Assembly (NCBI GenBank): GCA_026003495.1
Contig: BPHK01000001.1
Coordinates: 1,314,579 to 1,378,578, forward strand
Source: Candidatus Kapaibacterium sp.
GTDB taxonomy: Bacteria; Bacteroidota; Ignavibacteria; Kapaibacteriales; NICIL-2
DNA: 64,000 bases
Direction of reading: 5' to 3'
Below the pieces are notes generated by a model. That model was not told the DNA's origin. It did not search any database and saw nothing but the letters and a program-made list of their open reading frames with translations. Made by a program: the position numbers and the translations under genes. Shown here in pieces: positions 18,341 to 26,687 of the stretch (position 1 is its first letter; each line of letters opens with the position of its first letter).

Positions 18341-18447
18341 CGTTGGGCTTGGTACAAGCCTACGCCATCAACGATGGCAGAGAAACGATATTGCGGAGGG
18401 TGACATTCCAGCTGCAGCAATGCAACGAGCAACGCTTTGCCGCGCTC

Positions 18448-19335
18448 TCATGGTTGCTTGGTCAGTCGTTCAATTGTTTCGAGCGTCTCTTGGAGCGTTT
18501 CTGCTTCCCACTGTTGGTGAGACTTCGAATGCGCGTAGATCGCATTCCGAATCACTCGCTGGAGAATCTCCACATTCGAGCGCCGCGCGAGCATGGACTC
18601 GCTAAAGCTAAAACCTGCTTGCTCGATGAATTGGCGGCATTCCTCGCGCGAGATGAAGGTTCCAGCGTTGAACGGGTCAATGTACACGTCGAGCGCTGGA
18701 GAATACACGACAAAGTGAAGCGGCATGCCAATTCCCCAAAGCTCGACGTCCGCACGCGCAGCAACGAGCATGTAGATGCACGAAAGCGTAATCGGAATGC
18801 CTTGGCAGTGTTGGAGTACTGGTGCGAGGTAAATCCGTTGCGGTGTGTGGTAATCATTACCCGCCCCGCGGAACTGTGCGCGGTCGAAGAGGACCGTGTT
18901 GAGCGCAAGAAGCTTACTGACCTCCGAACGGGTCGGCATGGAACGGATTGCACGTTCCACGTCAAGCCAGAGCGTGTCGAGATGGTGACTGATTGTTCCT
19001 GGATCGCTGTCTGGGTACCCAAAGGCGGAGAGTAACGACAGCGATGCTTCCAATGGGATATCTGTGCCCTCAGCGCAGGCATCGAGGATACGGTCGAGCA
19101 GTGTCGCGAGCGCGTTGGTCCGAATTGCTCGGATGCAGGCTTGTGCATTCACTGCACCTGGGGCATCCGGCGGACTTGCTGCAATAGCAGCACGAAGCAG
19201 CGGCACTGCTCGCCAGCCATACCAGACCAATCGTCGCTGCACCGACGTTGTAACATGTGGGTCGTTGTCGTCGAGCAACCGGATGAGTGCATCAAGTTCG
19301 CTGCTGACCTGGCTGTATTGGACAAGAGGCGGCAT
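18448..19335 (-). CDS. SirB1-like transglutaminase-fold protein
   Basis: The 295-residue protein matches the SirB1/transglutaminase-like family, whose members often sit in tRNA or housekeeping operons and have no firm activity. The core segment HCQGIPITLSCIYMLVAARA is followed by GMPLHFVV and YIDPFNAGTFISREEC, the usual Cys/His/Asp-like blocks of this family. Residues 1-120 look helical and HEAT-like (DPHVTTSVQRRLVWYGWRAV). It lies six bases downstream of the LOG-family gene, in the ygfZ operon. The catalytic status is unclear because the nucleophile position is not obvious. Confidence 0.75.
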   Translation of the reverse strand: MPPLVQYSQVSSELDALIRLLDDNDPHVTTSVQRRLVWYGWRAVPLLRAAIAASPPDAPGAVNAQACIRAIRTNALATLLDRILDACAEGTDIPLEASLSLLSAFGYPDSDPGTISHHLDTLWLDVERAIRSMPTRSEVSKLLALNTVLFDRAQFRGAGNDYHTPQRIYLAPVLQHCQGIPITLSCIYMLVAARADVELWGIGMPLHFVVYSPALDVYIDPFNAGTFISREECRQFIEQAGFSFSESMLARRSNVEILQRVIRNAIYAHSKSHQQWEAETLQETLETIERLTKQP

Positions 19336-19341
19336 GTGATA

Positions 19342-20205
19342 CTAGTCGTTCAAGTTGTGAATAGTGCTCAGTTCTGACCGAAGATGCTCGAACGCCTCCT
19401 GCGGGGAGTTGACAAAATGAAAAAGCTGCAAATCTTCCGGCGTGATTACTCCAACTTCAGCCATGTACTTGAAGTTGAGCACCCGCCGCCAGAATTCCTC
19501 GCCATAGATGCAAATCGGCATACGCTTCCGAATTTTTCCCGTCTGAACAAGCGTGAGAATTTCCATCAGCTCATCGAGTGTGCCGAAACCACCGGGAAAG
19601 ATGACCATTGCCTTGGCAAGATAGGCGAACCAGAACTTCCGCATGAAAAAGTAGTGGAACTCGAAGTTGAGCTCTGGGGTGATGTATGGATTCGGCACTT
19701 GCTCATACGGAATGCTGATGTTGAGTCCGATGGACTTGCCACCGGCAAGGTACGCACCCTTGTTGCCTGCCTCCATAATTCCCGGGCCGCCACCAGTGCA
19801 GATGTAGAAACGTTTCTGCGGCGGGAGCTCGAGCGACCACGCCGTGATTAGTCGCGCAAGTTCGACGGCATCGTCGTAGTATTGGCAAAGCTCAGCCTGC
19901 TGGAGAAGCCGAGTGAGCCGTTCCTTTGCGCGCTGTTGTTCTGCGCCGATGCTGCGCTCGATGTGCAGTTGGAGTGCTTCGACTTCATACTGGAACTGTT
20001 GCGGCGAGCGTATGCGCGCAGACCCAAAGAAGATGATCGTGTGCTGGACGTCTTCCAATCGAAACTGTGTCGCAGGGTGGAGGTACTCAGCCAAGATCCG
20101 CAGCGATCGCGCCGCGGGAGAATGGAGGAACTCCACGTTATCGTATGCTTTGCGTGGACGTGGGATTTCGGGCATATCTTCCGTTACAGGCATCGCGATA
20201 GTCAC
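19342..20205 (-). CDS. LOG-family (TIGR00730) nucleotide phosphoribohydrolase-like protein
   Basis: A 287-residue Rossmann-fold protein of the family once called lysine decarboxylase-like and now known in several members to release bases from nucleoside 5'-monophosphates. The signatures are GGGPGIMEAGNKGA and PGGFGTLDELMEIL, matching PGGxGTxxE with the catalytic Glu. It is longer than typical 190-residue LOG proteins, with an N-terminal extension of about 90 residues before the first conserved strand (TIIFFGSARI). GTG 20205 overlaps the ygfZ stop by four bases; ATG 20193 is an alternative. The true substrate is unknown, and cytokinin-like chemistry need not be implied. Confidence 0.85.
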   Translation of the reverse strand: MTIAMPVTEDMPEIPRPRKAYDNVEFLHSPAARSLRILAEYLHPATQFRLEDVQHTIIFFGSARIRSPQQFQYEVEALQLHIERSIGAEQQRAKERLTRLLQQAELCQYYDDAVELARLITAWSLELPPQKRFYICTGGGPGIMEAGNKGAYLAGGKSIGLNISIPYEQVPNPYITPELNFEFHYFFMRKFWFAYLAKAMVIFPGGFGTLDELMEILTLVQTGKIRKRMPICIYGEEFWRRVLNFKYMAEVGVITPEDLQLFHFVNSPQEAFEHLRSELSTIHNLND

Positions 20206-21155
20206 AAAACGGTGGTACCTACTGCTTCGAGAATGCGGATTGCAACTCCCTGCTCACTCTGGAGCTGGCTACCCGCGTCGCGGCGAATGTACGCAAGTGC
20301 GCTTGCTCTTGCGTTGGCTGCAACAGAGGTAACAACGCCTGCGACGTCGCTCTGCGAGGTAGTTGATTCGGGCGTCACAGAACGCAAGGTTTCTCCCTCC
20401 CGGAGTGCTCCGCTGGGTGCCTCGATCGCATGCAAGCGCCATCGGAGTTTCTGTTGCACTGCAAGCCGCTCGAGCACTTCCTGCCCAATGAAGCAGCCTT
20501 TTCCGAGAGCGACGATGTACGCAAGTCCAGCTTCGAGTGGTGTGTACTGTTCGCTGTACTCGTTCGGGTATTGGCCGATACGAAACTCGATGCGCAGCCG
20601 ATTGCGCTCATCTGGCAATAGCTGCTGCGCCCTGTGCGTGTTGAGCCATGTTATCAGTGCATCGCGATGCGTGGCAGGGCATAGCAGCAGAACCATCTGC
20701 CCTCGTGTTGTGGGGCATGCTGCTGAGTTCCACAGGCGAAGAGCTGTTACTTGTACACCGCCGATCTCGGCATCTACCCAGCTTCCTTCACGTTCGGCAA
20801 GAGAAGGGAAGAGCTCCGCAATGTTCGTCTGCTCGGCAGACCAAAGTTCGATACTAGCGCAACGCTCATCACCAAGCACCAGACGCACGTCATCCATGAT
20901 GATAAATCGCCGAATCCAACGGTAAACGTTCTCCTGACATCCTGGCGAGGTGACGATTTGCCAGCGATCTTGGCGGTGGAGCAATGTCAGCACATCCACA
21001 ATGCGTCCCTTCTCGGTCAGAAGCACACTCCGCAGGCCGCTCCCAGGCGGTACTGCGCTAACGTCGTTACTGGTCAAGCGCTGGAGCAAATCGCTGGTAT
21101 CAGCACCAACGGCGTCAATGACGCCATACGGCTCAGACACGAAGTAGCCTACCAT
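20202..21155 (-). CDS. ygfZ: YgfZ/GcvT-like folate-binding protein for iron-sulfur cluster maintenance
   Basis: A 317-residue tetrahydrofolate-binding protein. The YgfZ signature K-G-C-x-x-G-Q-E is present as KGCFIGQEVLER, which distinguishes it from the glycine-cleavage T protein. Upstream it has ERLTSNDV-type GcvT blocks (LLQRLTSNDVSAVPPGSG, LTEKGRIVDVLTL). YgfZ supports repair or assembly of Fe-S enzymes such as MiaB. ATG 21155 starts about ten residues before the first conserved block; in-frame codons further upstream overlap the divergent subtilisin promoter and lack homology. It is the first gene of a minus-strand operon and overlaps the next gene by four bases. Confidence 0.85.
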   Translation of the reverse strand: MVGYFVSEPYGVIDAVGADTSDLLQRLTSNDVSAVPPGSGLRSVLLTEKGRIVDVLTLLHRQDRWQIVTSPGCQENVYRWIRRFIIMDDVRLVLGDERCASIELWSAEQTNIAELFPSLAEREGSWVDAEIGGVQVTALRLWNSAACPTTRGQMVLLLCPATHRDALITWLNTHRAQQLLPDERNRLRIEFRIGQYPNEYSEQYTPLEAGLAYIVALGKGCFIGQEVLERLAVQQKLRWRLHAIEAPSGALREGETLRSVTPESTTSQSDVAGVVTSVAANARASALAYIRRDAGSQLQSEQGVAIRILEAVGTTVL

Positions 21156-21222
21156 TACGCGTATGCAAGGATTGCGGTGACAAGCAGAAAAGTCCGCTGG
21201 CGAAACTACACTACCTTCGGAG

Positions 21223-21230
21223 TAGTTTTG
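21223..21230 (+). promoter_or_regulatory. Candidate -7 promoter box TAGTTTTG before the subtilisin gene
   Basis: TAGTTTTG is an exact match to TAnnTTTG, in the short divergent gap between ygfZ and the subtilisin gene. It ends only seven bases before the GTG at 21238. Transcription would therefore begin at or next to that codon, so the message is either nearly leaderless or uses a later start such as GTG 21262. No convincing -33 TTG is seen. Confidence 0.4.
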
Positions 21231-21237
21231 CCACGTA

Positions 21238-23286
21238 GTGTCGAACATCTCGGTGGTGGGTGTGCCTTCACTGAGCATTCTTCTCAGCACAGCACGTCGT
21301 AGGTTACAGCACCATGCACAAGCACCTGTGTGGTTGCTGTCCGTTGTGCTCATTGCACTGGTTGGCATCGAAGCAGCATCGCAGCAGCTCGGCACGTATC
21401 GAGTGGTTTTCCGAGATAAAGGACCGGGCGTCTTTCTGCCAGGAAGTGCACTCTATCGCGCTGCAGAGCGAGAACTCGATGCTCGAGCAATAGAACGTCG
21501 GAAAAAAGTTCTTCCTCCGGACTCTCTCGTGACCATCGAGGATGCGCCACTGTACGAGCCGTATCTGGAAGATGTTGCCCGAAGTGGGGGAAGGATTTTG
21601 CTCCGGCTCCGCTGGCGCAACTATGCAGTTATCGAGTGCGATGGGGCGACTGCAGACCGGCTCCGACAGAAACCGTACATCCGAGCCGTAGAGCCAACAT
21701 CGGCACTGCTACGTCCCCAAGAGCACAGCACGTGGTGGCTAGCGCAGGAGCAGCCGGGACCATACCGCTACGGCGAATCACTCGAGCAACTTGCGATGGT
21801 AGGCTTGCCATTGCTCCATGCACTTGGCATTGCAGGGGACGGCGTGCTTGTTGGGTTGATTGATACTGGCTTTCGATGGCGAGTACATGAGGCACTGCGC
21901 AGTCGGCACGTCGTTGCAGAGCGTGATTTTATCCAGCTGGACACCAACACCGCCAACGAAGAGGGCGATCCTGCCAACCAAGACAATCACGGTACTGCGG
22001 TGTTCTCCGTCGTTGCCGGTTGGTATCCTGACTCTCTCATCGGCGGTGCTCCGTGCGCCTCGTTTCTCCTTGCCAAGACCGAGAACATTGCATCTGAACG
22101 GCACATCGAGGAGGATGCGCTTGCCGCTGCTCTCGAGTGGTTGGAGGGTCGCGGCGCTGATGTAGTCAATATCTCGCTTGGCTATGGCATGTTCGATTCG
22201 ACGGAGGCGCAGTATAACCCGAGCGACTTCGACGGACGGACCACGATCGCAAGCGTTGCAGTGGAGGAAGCAGTGCGCCGAGGAATGATTTGCGTCGTCG
22301 CCGCCGGCAACAGCGGCGATGCTCCGCAAACGATCTTCGCGCCGGCAGATGCGCCCAGTGCAATTACCGTCGGTGCTGTAGCGAACGCGCAACTCGACAT
22401 TCCGCGCTTTACCTCGCGCGGTCCAACCGCTGATGGACGGCTCAAGCCTGATGTGGCGGCACTTGGAGTCAATGTCCGCACGACAACCAATGCTTCGTCG
22501 TTTGGTTTTGGGGTTGGCAGTGGAACATCGCTGGCAACTCCGATTATCACAAGCTGTGTTGCTGCGCTGCTTCAAGCTCACCCGACACTCACGCCAGCGC
22601 AAGTGCACGAGCTTCTCCAATCGCAGGCATCGAACGCAAGCGAGCCGAATACTGCAATTGGTTTCGGTGTCCCAAACGTTTACCGTTCTGCGCTCCAGTG
22701 GGGCATTGTCTGCTCACCGCCAATCATTATCCCGCAAGCGGACAGTGTTCTCGTTGGCATCGCCGCCACGAGCCTTACTCCGATTACCTCAGCCGAGCTT
22801 ACGATTGAGAGCACCGGTCGTACCGAGCAGATACGGCTTGGATCAGCAGGGAATTTGCACTTTGTACGCATCCCTCGTCAGGGAAACGATTCGCTTCGGC
22901 TCTGGTTTATGCTCAGCGACGGACAACGCACACGTCGCCATCCCGTAACTGATGCATTCTACGTCCGCACGAGCGATACACTCTTGCCCTGTGGCTGGCA
23001 ACGTGAGAGCATCAACGCAATTGCCTCTAGCAGGATGCAGGAGAGCGCTCCACTTGCACAGTCGGGCATCGCACTCCCACTGGAGCAGCCATATCTACCG
23101 ATTCCTCAGCGTTGGGTTGGGATGCGGTATGCGGTGTTCGATCTCCAACTGCGAACTTGCGCCATAGTCACAGTGCCACTTGGCGCCGAGAGAGTCCGCC
23201 TGCCCATCGAGCAACGCGGAACCTACCTCGTCCGGTTCGAAAACAGCGATGGCGGTATTGTTTCACACCTTGTGTTGGTGTACTGA
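21238..23286 (+). CDS. Secreted subtilisin-like serine protease (S8)
   Basis: A 682-residue protein whose N-terminus contains a hydrophobic export segment (VWLLSVVLIALVGIEAASQQ, about residues 31-50) after an unusually long basic stretch. The catalytic triad is Asp209 (GLIDTGF), His251 (DNHGTAVFSV) and Ser431 (GSGTSLATPI), with oxyanion Asn358 in AAGNSG. Residues 55-160 look like a propeptide. About 200 residues after the protease domain are strand-rich and may be a beta-sandwich for cell-surface attachment. The gene starts with GTG; GTG 21262 is possible. The SDR gene follows with a one-base overlap, although a functional link is not evident. Confidence 0.9.
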   Translation: MSNISVVGVPSLSILLSTARRRLQHHAQAPVWLLSVVLIALVGIEAASQQLGTYRVVFRDKGPGVFLPGSALYRAAERELDARAIERRKKVLPPDSLVTIEDAPLYEPYLEDVARSGGRILLRLRWRNYAVIECDGATADRLRQKPYIRAVEPTSALLRPQEHSTWWLAQEQPGPYRYGESLEQLAMVGLPLLHALGIAGDGVLVGLIDTGFRWRVHEALRSRHVVAERDFIQLDTNTANEEGDPANQDNHGTAVFSVVAGWYPDSLIGGAPCASFLLAKTENIASERHIEEDALAAALEWLEGRGADVVNISLGYGMFDSTEAQYNPSDFDGRTTIASVAVEEAVRRGMICVVAAGNSGDAPQTIFAPADAPSAITVGAVANAQLDIPRFTSRGPTADGRLKPDVAALGVNVRTTTNASSFGFGVGSGTSLATPIITSCVAALLQAHPTLTPAQVHELLQSQASNASEPNTAIGFGVPNVYRSALQWGIVCSPPIIIPQADSVLVGIAATSLTPITSAELTIESTGRTEQIRLGSAGNLHFVRIPRQGNDSLRLWFMLSDGQRTRRHPVTDAFYVRTSDTLLPCGWQRESINAIASSRMQESAPLAQSGIALPLEQPYLPIPQRWVGMRYAVFDLQLRTCAIVTVPLGAERVRLPIEQRGTYLVRFENSDGGIVSHLVLVY

Positions 23287-23969
23287 TGGCAAAGCAGGTT
23301 CTCATCACTGGCGCCGCTGGAGGACTTGGCCAGCACGTCACGCAATTGTTCCTCAATCGTGGCTGGGAGGTGATCGCAACAGCACTCACCGAAGAAGAGC
23401 AGCATTGGCTTGGGTCGCTACCCCACTGCCGGACGATTCTATGTGATGTCACCCGCCCTGACCAGGTAGCGCAACTTGCCGCTGAGCTCCCACCAACGCT
23501 CGATGCAGTCATCCATCTTGTTGGTGGCATCCGTGCCGGGAAGCCAATCGAGGAAACAGCCGAAGAGGATTTCCACTCCATGTGGGAACTCAACGCGCAC
23601 AGCACGTACCTTATCCTGCGAGCAACGCTGCCCATCTTGAAGCGGACTGCGGGCGCATTTGTTGCAATCGGCGCAAAAACGGTGCTCCACACCGAAATCA
23701 ACAAAGCGCTCTACGGCGCAGCGAAAGCAGCGGTCGTGCACCTTGTCCTCGCCGCAGCAGAAGAAGGACGCGCAAGCGGCATGCGTGCGAATGTCATTGT
23801 ACCGAGCGTCCTGCGGACAGAGGCCAATCTCCAATGGGCGCGCAACGGGGAAGAGCAAGGGTGGGTTGATCCAACCGATGTCGCCGAGATGATTGCGTTT
23901 CTCTGCAGTGATGCAGGACGTGGGGTAACTGGATGTATCGTGCCGATGTACGGCAAAATCCCAGCATAG
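23286..23969 (+). CDS. Short-chain dehydrogenase/reductase lacking the usual catalytic Ser
   Basis: A 227-residue classical-length SDR. The nucleotide-binding motif is TGAAGGLGQ (residues 8-16) and the active-site pair is Tyr143/Lys147 in LYGAAKAA. The catalytic Ser, normally 13 residues before Tyr, is Ala130 here (FVAIGAKTVLHTE), a pattern also known from dihydropteridine-reductase-like SDRs. The ATG at 23286 overlaps the upstream stop codon by one base (TGATG). It ends ten bases from the convergent acylase gene with no hairpin between. The substrate is not predictable; the substitution may mean a relaxed mechanism. Confidence 0.8.
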   Translation: MAKQVLITGAAGGLGQHVTQLFLNRGWEVIATALTEEEQHWLGSLPHCRTILCDVTRPDQVAQLAAELPPTLDAVIHLVGGIRAGKPIEETAEEDFHSMWELNAHSTYLILRATLPILKRTAGAFVAIGAKTVLHTEINKALYGAAKAAVVHLVLAAAEEGRASGMRANVIVPSVLRTEANLQWARNGEEQGWVDPTDVAEMIAFLCSDAGRGVTGCIVPMYGKIPA

Positions 23970-23979
23970 CGGTGGGCTT

Positions 23980-26460
23980 CTATTGCTGCGGAAGGAGCAC
24001 CGTTGCTTTTGTCCATGACGGCGGTGGCTCCGGGGCAATTGGCAATGCGAGCAGCCCGCCATTTGCCCAGAGTGTGAGTTGATCGGCAAAGTTGCTGCTG
24101 AGCGGGTTTCCTGAGACCCCACCTGGAAGGATGGTGTACACAACCGTATCCCGCAACCGTGCAACAAAGCGAAGTGATGCGCCAACCGAAAGATCGAACG
24201 GCTTGGGGATGCGCCATAAGCCGTTGGCTACGGTCGTTGCATCTCCACCAATTGAGTTCAAGCGTCGCTCCAAAAGCGGGCGATACGCGGCAACGCTTGC
24301 CATCGGATGAGCCAAGACAAGCTGGTGTACCTGCCCCCATCGCCATTTCTGTAGGTCGGGGTCAATGCGAGTGCGTCCATGTTCGATCGCTTCACGGAAT
24401 GCCAGTGCGATCGCCCTGTCACGCAGTCGTACCGCTGTTGCTGAATCAGGATCGAACCACTCGGTAGGACGTGCCAGAATCTCCGGAAGCCGCCGCAGGG
24501 GCAGTGAGGCGATGAACGCGTAGCGTAGATACTCGTCTTGCCGGAGGTGCACCCGAAATGCAACGTTCATCAACCGTTCAAGGAAAATGCTGTAGAGGGC
24601 GCTGGCAGGTGAGGAGGGGAGCATGTACCCATCCCAGGTACGGAGAAGCTCGAGCGCACACCGCCCAAGGCTATCGAGCGGGCTTCGCTCCAATGTTGGC
24701 AGCACCAGCCCTAGTAATTGCTCAGCATACGGCGATTTCAAATCAAGTTGATCGCGCTGGGCATCGCGTTCGGTGTATGTGCGCTGCATGGAAAGAAGCT
24801 GGAAAATCCGCTCGGCACGCGAGCTTGGCTCCCAGAGATTCGAGAGAAAGATGCTACTCGAATCGGCAGTTTTATTGTTTGCGCTGAGCACAAAGCCGGT
24901 CGCCGGATTATAGACTGCTGGTAGCACTCCACGGAGAATGCCGTGCCAGCTGTAAGCAGTATCCCACCCCGGAAGGGGAAGGTTGGGATTGCCGGCTCCT
25001 CGCCGCGGAACATACCCTGCAGGCTGAATACCGACGTTCCCTGCAGCATCGGCATACGTAAAGTTCAGTGCAGGTGCACCCCACCAGCGAAGCGCTGCGC
25101 GGAAATCAGCCCACGATTTGGCACGCATGACGCCCAGCATTGCACGGATTTCATCGCTCGGCTCATAGCCTGTCCATGCCAGGGAGAGCATGTAACGCTC
25201 CGGGAGCGACGGCACACTGCGGAGCCGAGGGAAACTGATGAGAGAGTCGCCGAGCGAAGCCGGATGCGCATCCGAAATAATCGGCCGCTTGCCGACCATC
25301 CGAACCGCAATGATGTGCATTTTCCCACCCCGGATGGCAATTGTATCGTGTCGTATGCGCAGCTTCGTTGGCCGGCCTCCGATAAGGACGGTGTTGCTGT
25401 TGGGAGAATCAGCACGCTCGAGGAAATAATCGCAATCGTCCAGCATGACGTTGGTCACACCCCAGGCATGCGCGTGCGACCGACCAATGAGCAGCACAGG
25501 AATTCCCGGCAGTGTTGCACCGATGACGTTATAACTTGGCGAGGTGAGATGAACCTGATACCATCGCGGTGGCAAGCCAAGCACGAGGTGCGGATCGTTT
25601 GCCAGTACGGCGTCAGGTTTGCCATCGCTGACGGTTCGGATGGCCCAACAATTGCTCCCACTGCCGAGCGCGTCGAATCCAACCTGCGTGCGTGCGTGCG
25701 CATACTGCTGACATGCACGTTCGAACAGCTCGCCGAGCGAGCTGTCAGCCCCACGCGTGGCCTGTGTGTTCCGGGAATTTGGGACAACTGTTGGGGCAGA
25801 TTTGGGATAGCCCGGGATGAGTGCCAAGGCACGGGCCACCCCATACCGATCGGCAATTTCCCCGAGCGCAAGATCGCTCCAGAAACTCATGCTCATGTCG
25901 AATGCCATCAGCCGCCCAATTGCTAAGCAATCGCTCTCGCGCCATGGGGTGGGCTGATAGCCGAGAGCGCCGAATTCGAACGGCAATTCCTTCCGGTGTC
26001 TTTCGATGAAAAGGTTCACCCCTTGCGTATATGCCGCAAGCACACGCTTCGACTCGGCAGAAAGAGCCGGAAGCAGAACATCATCGGCAATGCGTCCAAG
26101 CAACAGCGTACGGAAGAACGCATCGGTCCCGACAAAATCTTCGCCGAAGATTTCTGCCAATTGTCCGCGTGCAATGCGGCGGTAGAGGTCCATCTGCCAA
26201 AGGCGATCTGCTGCGTGGGAATATCCGAGTGCGCAGAAGGCATCATCGTCGCTGCGGGCGATAATGTGGGGAATACCGAACTCGTTCCGCCAGATCGTGA
26301 CGGTATCGCCGACTGCATTGGTCATGAGCGCTTCTCCTGGTGCAGGCGCGCGAAAGGCAAGCCATATCCCGAATGCAAGGATACTTGCAGCGATAACGGC
26401 CAGGGTTATCACTGCTGCGAGAAATCGGCCGACGGTTGCAGGGGTGCGTGCTATCTGCAT
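23980..26460 (-). CDS. Penicillin acylase-family (S45, Ntn) hydrolase
   Basis: An 826-residue N-terminal-nucleophile amidohydrolase. ATG 26460 precedes an uncleaved or export helix (residues about 11-35, FLAAVITLAVIAASILAFGI). The alpha-chain region has IWRNEFGIPHIIARSDDDA and YSHAADRLWQMDLYRR. Autocleavage is predicted before Ser269 in GSGSNCWAI, matching the SNxW start of the beta chain of penicillin and acyl-homoserine-lactone acylases; ANDPHL follows, as in the family. Likely substrates are acylated amines such as AHLs or lipopeptides; specificity cannot be told. It is divergent from kgd with a 227-base intergenic region between them. Confidence 0.9.
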   Translation of the reverse strand: MQIARTPATVGRFLAAVITLAVIAASILAFGIWLAFRAPAPGEALMTNAVGDTVTIWRNEFGIPHIIARSDDDAFCALGYSHAADRLWQMDLYRRIARGQLAEIFGEDFVGTDAFFRTLLLGRIADDVLLPALSAESKRVLAAYTQGVNLFIERHRKELPFEFGALGYQPTPWRESDCLAIGRLMAFDMSMSFWSDLALGEIADRYGVARALALIPGYPKSAPTVVPNSRNTQATRGADSSLGELFERACQQYAHARTQVGFDALGSGSNCWAIRTVSDGKPDAVLANDPHLVLGLPPRWYQVHLTSPSYNVIGATLPGIPVLLIGRSHAHAWGVTNVMLDDCDYFLERADSPNSNTVLIGGRPTKLRIRHDTIAIRGGKMHIIAVRMVGKRPIISDAHPASLGDSLISFPRLRSVPSLPERYMLSLAWTGYEPSDEIRAMLGVMRAKSWADFRAALRWWGAPALNFTYADAAGNVGIQPAGYVPRRGAGNPNLPLPGWDTAYSWHGILRGVLPAVYNPATGFVLSANNKTADSSSIFLSNLWEPSSRAERIFQLLSMQRTYTERDAQRDQLDLKSPYAEQLLGLVLPTLERSPLDSLGRCALELLRTWDGYMLPSSPASALYSIFLERLMNVAFRVHLRQDEYLRYAFIASLPLRRLPEILARPTEWFDPDSATAVRLRDRAIALAFREAIEHGRTRIDPDLQKWRWGQVHQLVLAHPMASVAAYRPLLERRLNSIGGDATTVANGLWRIPKPFDLSVGASLRFVARLRDTVVYTILPGGVSGNPLSSNFADQLTLWANGGLLALPIAPEPPPSWTKATVLLPQQ

Positions 26461-26687
26461 TTCTTCGTGCAATCCGGGTAGTAGCTCAAGCCCGCATCGT
26501 GCGGAATGGTGCAAGCTTTGGTGCGCAAAAATGCAAGCCTCCCTTGTGCAGAGATACGTCAGTATCCCAGGATCGGAGAAGCACTCATACGTTCAAACGA
26601 TCTGCTGCACCTTCGCGTCTTTAGCACCGGCATAGAAGTTGCTCGGTTTTCCCAGGCGTGCGGTACACGCTAGAAGAGCAGCTCCAG

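Noticed and set aside
19882-20925. 347-codon plus-strand frame across the LOG and ygfZ genes
   Set aside because: It crosses two real minus-strand genes; arginine/serine-rich shadow composition.
24943-25926. 327-codon plus-strand frame inside the penicillin acylase gene
   Set aside because: The acylase on the other strand carries all family motifs; this frame is a codon-bias shadow.
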